Part shown: positions 1 to 7,504 of the stretch, piece by piece
How the letters are laid out: each line of letters starts with the position of its first letter
Numbering within the stretch: position 1 is the first letter of the stretch
Source of the DNA: Cyanosarcina radialis HA8281-LM2
Lineage (GTDB): Bacteria; Cyanobacteriota; Cyanobacteriia; Cyanobacteriales; CCAP-1448
Direction: 5' to 3'
Length of the DNA stretch: 64,000 bases
NCBI GenBank assembly: GCA_019359615.1
Contig: JAHHHA010000027.1
Location: forward strand, 1-64,000
Translations under genes and position numbers: made by a program
Notes under the pieces: model-generated
What the model saw: the letters and a program-made list of their open reading frames with translations, nothing else
Database searches by the model: none
What the model was told of the DNA's origin: nothing

Positions 1-114
1 GAGCATTTGAGAACTAGTTTAGCTAAAATTTTGAATGATTTGACTTCAGAAGCGATCGCTTCTTTGACGGGATGGCAATTTATTCGTGACGCACTATCTG
101 TAGCAAACATTTAG
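1..114 (+). CDS. C-terminal end of an unidentified protein (cut by window edge)
   Basis: An open frame enters from the left edge and stops at the TAG at 112-114, giving the last 37 residues of a protein. The tail ends TGWQFIRDALSVANI. I do not recognise the family. It converges on the acetyltransferase-like gene that ends at 134, with 19 bases between the two stops. The codon phase contains a GCGATCGC site, as in the other native genes of the window. Confidence 0.55.
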   Translation, partial: EHLRTSLAKILNDLTSEAIASLTGWQFIRDALSVANI

Positions 115-132
115 CGAATTCATATAACTTGG

Positions 133-194
133 ATTACGACTTTGCCAATCGCTTGGCAATCTGCTTTATATTAAGTGCTAGGAAGCGATCGACT
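133..194 (-). repeat. Direct repeat copy 1 (3' end of GNAT-like gene)
   Basis: These 62 bases, covering the stop codon and last 20 codons of the GNAT-like gene, match 1370-1431 with 7 differences and no gap, in the same orientation. The two copies bracket the methyltransferase gene. Confidence 0.8.
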
Positions 195-457
195 GACTGA
201 TACATCCAGTAAATCGGCAGTTTGGGATCGACGTTGGTTTTCTGAAACCCCAAAGATTGAGCCAAATTCTCATAACTGGGATGAACGATTAAGGTGTGCA
301 TATCCCAAAGGTTAGGAAAATCTTGCTGCATGACTGCTAAAGTTACTTGGGCATCTTGCAAAAAACTTTTTTGAGCCTGTTTCTGATAGCGAGAATCGAT
401 CGCCCAACTGCGAACGAACACAGCATGACAATTAAACGAAGTGAAACCCAACTGCAA
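134..457 (-). CDS. Truncated GNAT-like protein (C-terminal part)
   Basis: The 107 residues read like the second half of an acetyltransferase: a FVRSWAIDSRYQKQ stretch resembles the GNAT region before the acetyl-CoA loop, followed by HPSYENLAQSLGF, which resembles the usual C-terminal strand and helix. The normal N-terminal strands are missing, so the gene is probably truncated or starts at an alternative codon. The last 25 codons have a diverged second copy at 1371-1475, on the far side of the methyltransferase gene. Family assignment is by general pattern only and could be wrong. Confidence 0.4.
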   Translation of the reverse strand: MQLGFTSFNCHAVFVRSWAIDSRYQKQAQKSFLQDAQVTLAVMQQDFPNLWDMHTLIVHPSYENLAQSLGFQKTNVDPKLPIYWMYQSVDRFLALNIKQIAKRLAKS

Positions 458-495
458 CCAAACCTGAGAGCCTCACCCCATGCTTCTAGTCAGGA

Positions 496-1278
496 TTACT
501 TGACCTTTTCTGCATCAATTCCAATTTGGTCAGCTACACCTTCCCAACGATTTCGGTAGTGCGTAGGACGCTTGAGATCCGGATCGGGATCTACCTTCTT
601 TGCTAAAAAAAGTGCAGACTCACCTAAGACATGGTTTCCACCCATTAATTTAAGAAGACCCCAAACAGGAGATGTTATTACCATTCTCAAAGGCGTTGCA
701 AAAGAGCCTGCCGTTCCAACTTCAATTACTTGAAGTCCAATCTCTTGCATCATTAAAACCATCTGCTCAAATGTAATTGGAGAAATATGACGCTGTGAAC
801 GGTAATTCTTCTCTCCAAATCCCCATAACTCTCCTTTAAGCAGAAACTTGACTCGTCCCTCCCAAAAAGCTACATTTGGCAATGAAATTGCCAACCATCC
901 GTCATCTTCTAGCAGTTTGCGGCTCTCAGTAAGAAAGTTGCGGGGGTTATCGAGGTGTTCAATTACATCTGTGCTCGTAATGAGATGAAATTTTCGCTCG
1001 AAATTAGTTGAAAATGGTTGATTGAGTTCGAGCCTTTTAAACTGTGCGCCTGGACAATTGAAGCGAGTAGTATCCAAGTCAGTACCTGTAAGATCGCTGA
1101 ATCCAGCATCCTGTAAACGACGCAAAAGAGCTCCAGCGTGAGCACCGATGTCTAGGACACCCGAACGTGGTTTAACATGACGAGTAATAATTCCTGTGAG
1201 ACCTGCATGAGTACCAGGAGCACATCCAATATGGCAACCCTGATAGTTTTCCATTGGCTTTCGCAATAATCCATTCAT
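496..1278 (-). CDS. Class I SAM-dependent methyltransferase (Methyltransf_23 type)
   Basis: A 260-residue Rossmann-fold methyltransferase. The SAM-binding motif I is VLDIGAHAGALL at about residues 41-52, followed by the acidic strand end TGTDLD. The post-I segment STDVIEHLDNP and the GWLAISLPN strand are typical of the UbiG-like/Methyltransf_23 group that modifies small molecules or sugars. Substrate is unknown. It stands alone, with no biosynthetic neighbours, and is flanked on both sides by copies of the 3' end of the GNAT-like gene, which suggests insertion or an unequal duplication. The start at 1278 is preceded by a weak AAGG; a second ATG eight codons in is possible. Confidence 0.85.
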   Translation of the reverse strand: MNGLLRKPMENYQGCHIGCAPGTHAGLTGIITRHVKPRSGVLDIGAHAGALLRRLQDAGFSDLTGTDLDTTRFNCPGAQFKRLELNQPFSTNFERKFHLITSTDVIEHLDNPRNFLTESRKLLEDDGWLAISLPNVAFWEGRVKFLLKGELWGFGEKNYRSQRHISPITFEQMVLMMQEIGLQVIEVGTAGSFATPLRMVITSPVWGLLKLMGGNHVLGESALFLAKKVDPDPDLKRPTHYRNRWEGVADQIGIDAEKVK

Positions 1279-1370
1279 AGCAGACGCACTACCTTCTAAA
1301 CTAACTTTACAGCTACACGCTACTTAAAGATTCATACGAGGCTAACTAGATTATTATTCTGCAATCTAAA

Positions 1371-1475
1371 TTACGACTTTGCTAGCCGCTTGTCAATCTG
1401 TTCCATATTAAGTGCTAAGAAGCGATCGACTATCTCCCAGTCTGCGTCAAATGCCTCTGGGCTAATAGAATAGAA
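1371..1475 (-). pseudogene. Remnant of a second copy of the GNAT-like gene 3' end
   Basis: Read on the minus strand this is an open stretch of 34 codons ending in TAA. Its tail VDRFLALNMEQIDKRLAKS matches the tail of the 134-457 gene (VDRFLALNIKQIAKRLAKS). No start or upstream domain is present, so it is a fragment. The base-level match covers 1370-1431. It sits upstream of the methyltransferase and in the same orientation. Confidence 0.65.
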
Positions 1476-1498
1476 ATATCTCACTCTACATCTAGGCT

Positions 1499-1786
1499 AT
1501 GTCCCAAGCTAACGAATCTAACGATCGCTCTATAGATCGACAATTAAGAGTCTTTGAAAGGCGTTTGACTAGGCTCGAAGCCACCCAATTGACAGGCAAA
1601 GAGGTGAACTTATCGTTCGATCGAGTGTATGACGAGATCGATGTACTAGAAGAACAGATGAATGACAGATTCGATCGCTTAGAGGACAGATTCGATCGTT
1701 TAGAGAGCGAAATGAACGCAAAGTTCAGCGAACTTAACAACAAGTTCGATATTGTAATGCGTCATATTACTGGACAGGGCAACTAG
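1499..1786 (+). CDS. Small coiled-coil protein
   Basis: The 95-residue product is highly charged and almost entirely heptad-like: repeated (D/N)RFDRLE units at the centre come from a repeated 14-base segment (about 1665 and 1686). It has no membrane segment or signal peptide. Similar small coiled-coil proteins, often with a C-terminal membrane helix, are common in cyanobacteria and of unknown role; compare the 19685-20041 gene, which shares the RF-x-x-(V/I/L)-(D/E) repeat style but has the membrane part. Start at ATG 1499 is the first possible. Confidence 0.65.
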   Translation: MSQANESNDRSIDRQLRVFERRLTRLEATQLTGKEVNLSFDRVYDEIDVLEEQMNDRFDRLEDRFDRLESEMNAKFSELNNKFDIVMRHITGQGN

Positions 1787-1832
1787 TTCCTACTCCCAAG
1801 TAGCGGACATTATGGGGGTGAGAGCAAAACTC

Positions 1833-3218
1833 TCAACTGCTTCCCAAGATCTTCTTGAGGACTTTAATTTTATCTTTATAAGGAGCATATCTTAAATTGA
1901 AGTCAACTAAGAAAGACTTCTTAAGTATGCTTTTTTGATGGGAAAAAGTATCAAACCCAGCTTTGCCGTGATAGTTACCCATGCCGCTAGCACCTACGCC
2001 GCCAAACGGTAAAGCCGGAAAGGCACAGTGCATGAGGGTGTCGTTAATACAAACGCCGCCGGATGAAGTCGATCGCAAAACTTGTTGTTGTTTTTGTTTG
2101 TCGTTAGAAAAGAAATAAAGCGCCAAAGGTTTTGGTTTGGCATTAATCCAAGCGATCGCCCGATCTAAATCGTCATATTCTATAACTGGGAGAATCGGTC
2201 CAAAAATTTCTTCTTGCATTACTGGATGTTCCCAAGTAACGCGATCGATGACTGTAGGTGCAATGTATAAATCGCCTAGATTACTTTCTCCACCGACGAT
2301 AATTTCTCCCGACTCCAATAGTTGGCTGAGGCGATTGAAATGTCTTTGATTGACAATCCGAGTGTAATCTGGACTGCCAGCAGGATTATCTCCAAAAAAG
2401 TTGGTAATTTCAGTTTTAATCCGGGCTAATAAATCTGATTTAACCCGTCGATCTACCAGCAAATAGTCGGGAGCGACACAAGTTTGCCCGCCGTTAACAA
2501 ACTTACCCCAAGTAATTCTTTTAGCTGTATATTCTAGGTGGGTATTAGCATCGACTATACAAGGACTTTTGCCACCCAGTTCTAGAGTCACTGGCGTTAG
2601 ATGCTTGGCAGCGGCAGACATGACGATTTTGCCAACTTCGGTACTGCCAGTAAAAAAGATCTTATCGAATTTTTCTTCTAGCAGTTGTTGACTGGTTTCT
2701 TTGCCACCTTCGATCGCAGCCACAAAACTCGGATCGAAATTTTTCTCCACGATATCGGCTACTAGTCGAGAGGTATTTTCTGCCAATTCCGAAGGTTTGA
2801 GAATCGCACAGTTACCAGCGGCGATCGCCCCAATTAACGGCCCGATTACTAGCTGTAATGGGTAATTCCAAGCTCCAATAATTAAAACTACACCCAATGG
2901 TTCGTAACAGATTTGAGCCGAAGAGATTAGCTGGCTGAGAGGTGGAATAATTCCGATCGGCTTCGTCCAAGATTTAAGATGTTTCAGCGTATCATCTATT
3001 TCTTTGACGCAAAGAGCAATTTCAGTCAAAAATGTTTCAAATTCTGGCTTTTTTAGATCGGCTTTTAATGCTAAATTAATTGCTGGTTCATTCTCTAAAA
3101 GAGCTTGCTTTAAAATCTTTAATTGTTCGAGACGAAAAGAGATATCTTTAGTTTTACCGCTAGCAAAAAACTGACGCTGCTGGTTTACAACGTCGCCGAC
3201 AGCTAATTGGGCAAGCAT
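1833..3218 (-). CDS. Aldehyde dehydrogenase (class 3 / fatty aldehyde type)
   Basis: NAD(P)+-dependent oxidation of aldehydes to acids. The 461-residue length fits the shorter class 3 subfamily. Visible motifs: the nucleotide-binding GAWNYP (115-120) and FFTGSTEVGK (188-197), the general base Glu213 in LELGGK, the catalytic Cys247 in GGQTC, and the EEIFGPILPV stretch further on. The C-terminal half has the PFGGVGASGMGNYHG motif and a hydrophobic basic tail (KSFLVDFNLRYAPYK) that in this subfamily often binds membranes. In cyanobacteria the orthologous enzyme oxidises fatty and apocarotenoid aldehydes; the exact substrate here is inferred. It is a single gene, with a palindrome upstream at 3261-3288. 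Confidence 0.93.
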   Translation of the reverse strand: MLAQLAVGDVVNQQRQFFASGKTKDISFRLEQLKILKQALLENEPAINLALKADLKKPEFETFLTEIALCVKEIDDTLKHLKSWTKPIGIIPPLSQLISSAQICYEPLGVVLIIGAWNYPLQLVIGPLIGAIAAGNCAILKPSELAENTSRLVADIVEKNFDPSFVAAIEGGKETSQQLLEEKFDKIFFTGSTEVGKIVMSAAAKHLTPVTLELGGKSPCIVDANTHLEYTAKRITWGKFVNGGQTCVAPDYLLVDRRVKSDLLARIKTEITNFFGDNPAGSPDYTRIVNQRHFNRLSQLLESGEIIVGGESNLGDLYIAPTVIDRVTWEHPVMQEEIFGPILPVIEYDDLDRAIAWINAKPKPLALYFFSNDKQKQQQVLRSTSSGGVCINDTLMHCAFPALPFGGVGASGMGNYHGKAGFDTFSHQKSILKKSFLVDFNLRYAPYKDKIKVLKKILGSS

Positions 3219-3260
3219 AGTGTATCCTTTTTTCCCTAGTGTTTGAATATCGTTGCACCC

Positions 3261-3288
3261 GTAGAGACGCGAGAACTTGCGCCTCTAC
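3261..3288. repeat. GTAGAG...CTCTAC palindromic repeat
   Basis: An imperfect inverted repeat (GTAGAGACGC / GCGCCTCTAC with an 8-base loop) between the aldehyde dehydrogenase start and the DUF4168-like gene end. It belongs to the widespread cyanobacterial GAGACG-type palindromes; another copy lies at 31946-31968. It could act as a terminator for the upstream gene but has no T-run. Confidence 0.5.
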
Positions 3289-3342
3289 TTAAGCTAACAA
3301 AAATCGCCTACATTTTTTGGATAAATCGTAACGAATAATTAA

Positions 3343-3819
3343 TTACTGTTGCAACTTCAGCAATTCGTTTTGAATTTGCCCTCTTAAGTTGGCATCAGAT
3401 TGTGCCTGTGAAGTAATGGCATTGAAACGCGCGGGACTCAATCCGTTCTCTGTAGAAATCTTTTTCGACTGATTGCAATAGTCGATCGCGATTTGACGAG
3501 CCTCACCCGGAAGCGATCGCATACTATTTGGCTGAGTGCAAACAATATTGGGAACTTGGCCGGAACCAAGGATTTTCTTAATATTGGTATAGGCAGTTTG
3601 ACGCAGGGGTTCGATTCGCAACAAAGTTCTGGCGTAGCGTTCGATCTCTGGCTTGCTAACGCTTTGAGCCAAAGCAGAAGAATTCAAGTCCAAAGAGCGA
3701 TCGCTCAAAGAAACTAAAGGGACAACGCCAGAAAGTAGACTAAAGATCGCGATCGCGCCTGTAATAGTCGAACGAGATAAAGTACGCTGCCAAATAGAAT
3801 TAGAGCGGGAGAAAGTCAT
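3343..3819 (-). CDS. Secreted DUF4168-like protein
   Basis: A 158-residue exported protein. The N-terminus has basic residues followed by a hydrophobic stretch (TGAIAIFSLLSGVVPLVSLS) and then an Ala-rich candidate cleavage region before SVSKPEIERYARTLLRIEPLRQ. The mature part is helical, with two cysteines (IVCTQP and DYCNQSKK) about 30 residues apart that could form a disulfide. The pattern of (E)PLRQxAY, then VPNIVC, then FN-x-I near the end matches the DUF4168 style common in cyanobacteria. Function unknown. Family call is from memory of the pattern. Confidence 0.6.
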   Translation of the reverse strand: MTFSRSNSIWQRTLSRSTITGAIAIFSLLSGVVPLVSLSDRSLDLNSSALAQSVSKPEIERYARTLLRIEPLRQTAYTNIKKILGSGQVPNIVCTQPNSMRSLPGEARQIAIDYCNQSKKISTENGLSPARFNAITSQAQSDANLRGQIQNELLKLQQ

Positions 3820-3900
3820 GAGCGATTGGTGAAAGGTTGAGAGGTTCTCTGTTCTCTAAGAATTATTTTACGGTGTAGAAGTTCCAGGGAAGAGGGCGAA

Positions 3901-4009
3901 GATGGGGAGATGGGGAGATGGGGAGATGGGGAGAGAGCAGAGCATTCTTAACTCCTGACATCTGACTCCTGACTTCTGAACTCCTGAACTCCTGAACTTC
4001 TGAACTCCT
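3901..4009. repeat. Short tandem repeats (GATGGGGA octamer, CTGAACT-type heptamers)
   Basis: At 3901-3934 the octamer GATGGGGA is repeated four times in a row. At about 3957-4009 follow seven- and eight-base units of the CTCCTGA / CTTCTGA type. Together they fill the gap between the DUF4168-like gene and the stop of holA. Similar arrays recur at 43263-43313 and 62830-62885. Confidence 0.85.
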
Positions 4010-4989
4010 CAGTGAAAAATTTGACAAAGTTCGATCGCTTTGGTTTGCATGGTAGATAAAGAATCGGCTCCTTGCTTGAGGTTGACTTCTAACTCTAGCA
4101 AGACGGGCAGGGCAGCGATGAGTTGTTGGGAAGAAATCGATTTGACTTCTTGGCGCAGAAAGTAAATGCGTTTGGGATTGCCGACTTCAGCACTAGTAGC
4201 GATCGCTTTTTCATCTCTTTCTCCCGACTCTATGGCTACCTTGACGAGCAACCAAGTCCGAAACTGTCCGATAAGGGTGGCGACAATGCGTAAAGCTGGT
4301 TCCCCCAAGATATGCAGATCGGTTACTAATCCTAGAGCCTTTGCTTGCTTGCCCTCGCGGATCGCAGTTGCTAGCTGCAAGCTGTTTTGGGTGTTACAAG
4401 CGACTAAATTAGCTACAGCACTAGCGTTAAGCGCTGGGCTAGACGAACCTGCATAAAGCTGTAACTTCTCCAACTCGCTAAATAGCCGTCTGGTATCGTT
4501 GCCAACCGACTCGGCTAACAGTTCCACAGCATCATTAGTTAGTCTTAACTTCATTTTTCCCGATGCTTGCCTTACCCGCTGCACCAATTCTTCAGTTTTC
4601 CAAGGAGGGATGAGAGCAAATTCTTCGACTAAAGCAGACTTTTGCAGCAGCTTGGTGGATTTCAACCGCCCGTCGGGTTTGCTGCGGCTAGTAAGCAATA
4701 GAACTGATGACTCAGGAATTGCTGGCAGGGCGCTCTCTAGTTGGGCTAGTAATTCTTCAGAACACTGTTGGGTAACAGTGGTATCGACAAGCCAAACCAA
4801 ACGACTACCAAGTCCAAAAGGTGGTGTCATGGCTAGATCGAGAGCTTGTATAATGGACTCCGATCGATCCCCCGCTATTTTGTCATAGTTAAAGCTAGCC
4901 CAATTAGCATCTACCACTGAGTGCCGGATAGACTCGATCGCTTTTGCCATAGCAAAGTCATCTTCTCCCCAATATAGGTAAATTGGCAT
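4009..4989 (-). CDS. holA: DNA polymerase III subunit delta
   Basis: The delta subunit of the clamp loader, which opens the beta sliding clamp. The N-terminus PIYLYWGEDDF is the characteristic start of cyanobacterial HolA, and the product (326 residues from this ATG) has the AAA+-like N-terminal domain with the central helical lid (ESVGNDTRRLFSELEKLQLYAG) and a C-terminal helical collar domain (QLATAIREGKQAKAL). The open frame extends five codons further upstream (from 5004), but family alignment favours the ATG at 4989. It is divergent from the 2H phosphoesterase gene at 5021, leaving only about 30 bases for both start regions. Confidence 0.92.
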   Translation of the reverse strand: MPIYLYWGEDDFAMAKAIESIRHSVVDANWASFNYDKIAGDRSESIIQALDLAMTPPFGLGSRLVWLVDTTVTQQCSEELLAQLESALPAIPESSVLLLTSRSKPDGRLKSTKLLQKSALVEEFALIPPWKTEELVQRVRQASGKMKLRLTNDAVELLAESVGNDTRRLFSELEKLQLYAGSSSPALNASAVANLVACNTQNSLQLATAIREGKQAKALGLVTDLHILGEPALRIVATLIGQFRTWLLVKVAIESGERDEKAIATSAEVGNPKRIYFLRQEVKSISSQQLIAALPVLLELEVNLKQGADSLSTMQTKAIELCQIFH

Positions 4990-5020
4990 AATATATTCGC
5001 ACAACTAAAGGAATTGACAA

Positions 5021-5806
5021 TTGGACGAGTCTTACCAAACATACCTCAACCGCGCGGCCAAGCTGACTCTACCAGCTACTTACGAGTCTCAGGTACACCA
5101 CCTTCAAGAGTCGCCTAAGTTTGCCCCAGCCCCAGATGGCAGCAGGCAAGCTGTATCTTTTCCAGGTTATTCTGTGATTACGCCTTCCTGGGAAGAAGAA
5201 TCGGAAAATTCTGAGTTTTACGCTAACTTGAAAGCATTGCAAGCAGACCTCGTAGAGCGGTTAGATGACAATCTGCTAGTACCAATTCCTCCAGAGAGCT
5301 TTCATCTCACCCTGGCAGATTTGATTTGGGATAGCGCCTACCGAGAGCTTGCTGCTAGCAAACCAGATTTTGAAGAACAACTGCGGGAGGCAATCGCTCA
5401 AAGTTTCGGGCAATGCCAGCAAGCAGTCGAGGGCCACGCTCCTTCTGGCTGGCAGATCTTCGGATTGATGGTAATGCCTCGCGCTTTAGCTGTTTGCTTG
5501 TTGCCTCAAAATCGAGATGCTTACGAGCAAATTTTGCAATTGCGTCGATTTATTTATCAAAATCCTCGTCTGATTGCTTTAGGGATCGAACAGCAGTATC
5601 ACTTCACCCCTCACGTCACTTTGGGATATTTTGGCGAGATTAGACCGCAATTAGATCGGATGAGTTTAGCATCTATTTTATCGCAGTTAAATCAACAGTG
5701 GTTAGAGCGGCCTCAACAACTCTGGGTAAAGCAAGCACAACTCCGTAAATTCGATGATATGACTCGATATTATCGCCAACCTGATTGGCCGGTTTTAGAG
5801 TTTTGA
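5021..5806 (+). CDS. DUF1868-type 2H phosphoesterase (RNA ligase-like)
   Basis: A 261-residue protein of the 2'-5' RNA ligase/2H phosphoesterase superfamily. The two signature HxT/S motifs are visible: HLTLAD (about residues 92-97) and HVTLGY (about 198-203), about 105 residues apart as expected. Members act on cyclic phosphates or phosphodiesters in small RNAs or nucleotides; the substrate here is unknown. The start is a TTG at 5021, supported by an AAAGGA eight bases upstream and by the lack of an in-frame ATG before conserved residues. Divergently transcribed from holA. Confidence 0.8.
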   Translation: MDESYQTYLNRAAKLTLPATYESQVHHLQESPKFAPAPDGSRQAVSFPGYSVITPSWEEESENSEFYANLKALQADLVERLDDNLLVPIPPESFHLTLADLIWDSAYRELAASKPDFEEQLREAIAQSFGQCQQAVEGHAPSGWQIFGLMVMPRALAVCLLPQNRDAYEQILQLRRFIYQNPRLIALGIEQQYHFTPHVTLGYFGEIRPQLDRMSLASILSQLNQQWLERPQQLWVKQAQLRKFDDMTRYYRQPDWPVLEF

Positions 5807-5823
5807 GAAATAGGTCAAATCAA

Positions 5824-5851
5824 GTCAAAAGTCAAAAGTCAAAAGTCAAAA
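5824..5851. repeat. GTCAAAA heptamer repeat, four units
   Basis: Four consecutive GTCAAAA units directly after the phosphoesterase gene. This is a short tandem heptamer array of the cyanobacterial STRR type. Confidence 0.85.
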
Positions 5852-5881
5852 AATTGAATTCTGCATTCTGAATTCTGTCAA

Positions 5882-6499
5882 ATGAGTTTGTTGGTTAATC
5901 CCATTATCGAACAAAGTTTTGCGATTATCGATCGCGAAATCGGTTCCCACGACTTTAGCCCGGATGAATATGCTATTGTTCGTCGAGTAATTCACTCGAC
6001 TGCTGACTTTGAATTTGCGCGGTTAATTAAGTTTAGTCCGGGAGCGATCGACCGGGCGATCGCTGCTATTTGTAATTGCACGCCGATCGTTACTGATGTC
6101 AGCATGGTCAAGCAAGGAATTGTTAGTTTAGCCACCAAAACTTTTGGCAATCCTTTGATTAGTGCGATCGATCGAGTTGCGGAACCTTTACCAGGAAAAA
6201 CCCTGACAGAAACCGGATTAATTCAATGTTGGCAGCAGTTCCCTGAAGCGATTTTTGTTATCGGTAATGCCCCAACTGCATTGTTAGCTTTATGCGATCG
6301 ATTGTCCTCAACATCAGTTCGTCCGGCGATCGTTATTGGTGCTACAGTTGGTTTCGTTTCGGTATTAGAGTCAAAAGCGGCGTTGGCTGATATCGACGTG
6401 CCTCAAATTCGCATCGAAGGACGTAAAGGCGGTTCTCCAGTCGCCGCTGCGATTGTTAATGCCCTAATCGTGTTGGCATGGGAGCGATCGAAAGATTAA
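5882..6499 (+). CDS. cobH: Precorrin-8X methylmutase
   Basis: Moves a methyl group from C-11 to C-12 to form hydrogenobyrinate (or the cobalt analogue) in cobalamin synthesis. The 205-residue length is typical. The active-site histidine lies in RRVIHSTADFEFA (His38). The C-terminal IVIGATVGFVSVLESKAAL and RIEGRKGGSPVAAAIVNAL stretches are signature segments of CobH/CbiC. It is not linked to other cobalamin genes here, as is usual in cyanobacteria where the pathway is scattered. Upstream lies a heptamer array rather than a clear ribosome site. Confidence 0.95.
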   Translation: MSLLVNPIIEQSFAIIDREIGSHDFSPDEYAIVRRVIHSTADFEFARLIKFSPGAIDRAIAAICNCTPIVTDVSMVKQGIVSLATKTFGNPLISAIDRVAEPLPGKTLTETGLIQCWQQFPEAIFVIGNAPTALLALCDRLSSTSVRPAIVIGATVGFVSVLESKAALADIDVPQIRIEGRKGGSPVAAAIVNALIVLAWERSKD

Positions 6500-6533
6500 C
6501 CATAACTCTATACATATCAGTAGTGAGGCGATC

Positions 6534-6851
6534 GTGAATTCCTACAACGCTATCTATCAAGTAGTGCGTCAGATTCCGAAAGGAAAAGTAGCAACTTACG
6601 GACAAGTAGCGGATTTAGCTCAACTTTATGGTAAGGCTCGTTTAGTTGGCTATGCTCTCTATAGAGTAGATTTAGATTCAGACGTTCCCTGGCATCGAGT
6701 TATTAATGCTAAAGGTGAAATCTCTTACTCTCATTTTCGACATGGAGGAGACGAACTACAGCGATCGCTTTTAGAAGAAGAAGGCATCAAATTTAGTCCT
6801 GAAGGTAAGATTAACCTCAAAGAATACCTCTGGCGATCGCCTTTAGATTAG
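6534..6851 (+). CDS. Alkyltransferase-like protein (MGMT family, Trp in place of catalytic Cys)
   Basis: A 105-residue DNA-binding protein homologous to the C-terminal domain of O6-alkylguanine-DNA alkyltransferase. The helix-turn-helix with arginine finger region (KVATYGQVADLAQLYGKARLVGYAL) is present. The PCHRV active site of true alkyltransferases reads PWHRVI (Trp53), the defining change in ATL proteins, which flag alkylated guanine for nucleotide excision repair instead of removing the alkyl group. The start is the GTG at 6534, with TGAGG seven bases before it. It lies 34 bases after cobH, so co-transcription is possible. Confidence 0.9.
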   Translation: MNSYNAIYQVVRQIPKGKVATYGQVADLAQLYGKARLVGYALYRVDLDSDVPWHRVINAKGEISYSHFRHGGDELQRSLLEEEGIKFSPEGKINLKEYLWRSPLD

Positions 6852-6951
6852 ACAAACAAGTCGTTGTTTTCACTTTGATAGAAGTCGCGATCGCTCTGGT
6901 GAGAAGATAGGGACAAAGCGGCTAAAATAACAAAGCGATATTACTGCTTTC

Positions 6952-7383
6952 ATGTCCCAATTTCCTCACGACCAGTTTGCTAAAGATTTACTCGAAGCTT
7001 TACTCTCACCTTTTGGTCGAGTAGAAACCGACCGCAAAATCAGTAGTGAGGTGCGAGAGGCCAAACAGAATCGCCATGCTATTGAGACGGAGTTACTGAT
7101 GAGTTTAAGAACTTCTCCAATATATTTAGAACACATCGAACAAGTGAAATCTCAAAGTCGTTCTGAAGGGCTAGCTGAGGGCCGGACGGCAGAGGGACGA
7201 GAATTAGTTCTCAAGCAACTAACCCGCAAGTTAGGTATGCTCTCTCCCGAACTGACAGCACAAATAAATGAATTGAGTCTCGAATCGCCTCATACCAAAT
7301 CCGGTTTCCAAAACCTCTTTTCCCTAACCCAGACTCCGGCTCCCCTCTCCCAAGCTGGGAGAGGGGTTGGGGGTGAGGGCTGA
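6952..7383 (+). pseudogene. Rpn/YadD-type nuclease gene, internally deleted and truncated by a repeat
   Basis: The first 36 residues (MSQFPHDQFAKDLLEALLSP..., then SSEVREA) match the N-terminus of Rpn-family recombination-promoting nucleases/putative transposases. The usual middle with the PD-(D/E)xK core is absent; the frame passes directly to a C-terminal region with an EGLAEGRTAEGRELVLKQL linker and the LSPELTAQINELSLE motif of the DUF4351-like tail. From residue 114 the frame runs into a MITE-like repeat (7292-7412), which encodes the meaningless ending. Thus both an internal deletion and a repeat insertion have disabled it. Confidence 0.7.
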
Positions 7384-7412
7384 ATGGGTGGCATGAGAAG
7401 CGGATTTGGTAT
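7292..7412. repeat. MITE-like palindromic element, copy A
   Basis: The 121-bp element has 15-base terminal inverted repeats: ATACCAAATCCGGTT on the left and AAGCGGATTTGGTAT on the right, with one mismatch. Inside is a palindromic core (CTCCCCTCTCCCAAGC / TGGGAGAGGGGTTGGGG). It interrupts the 3' end of the Rpn-type gene. Related copies: right end at 9557-9571, and 38855-38977. Confidence 0.8.
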
Positions 7413-7430
7413 CATTCAATGGTTGGGGGT

Positions 7431-7458
7431 GTTGGGTTTCGCTGGCGCTCAACCCAAC
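7431..7458. repeat. GTTGGGTT...AACCCAAC palindrome
   Basis: Eight-base perfect arms (7431-7438 and 7451-7458) around a TCGCTGGCGCTC loop, followed by CTACA. Related palindromes lie at 44360-44386 (one mismatch) and 46119-46144. It lies between the pseudogene and the ppx stop. Confidence 0.75.
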
Positions 7459-7462
7459 CTAC

Positions 7463-7504
7463 AATTGCGAATTGCGAATTGCGAATTGACCATTGTTTCG
7501 ATTA
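7463..7504 (-). repeat. Stop-codon-adjacent heptamer element (copy 1)
   Basis: On the minus strand the TAA stop of ppx is followed at once by TCGAAACAATGGTCAATTCG and then AATTCGC-type heptamers. The same edge-plus-heptamer layout occurs at 14246-14287, 42425-42472, 46053-46097 and 49449-49490. Confidence 0.75.

Noticed and set aside
5824..5851. Heptamer arrays as CRISPR
   Set aside because: Units are contiguous with no spacers; these are short tandem repeats.
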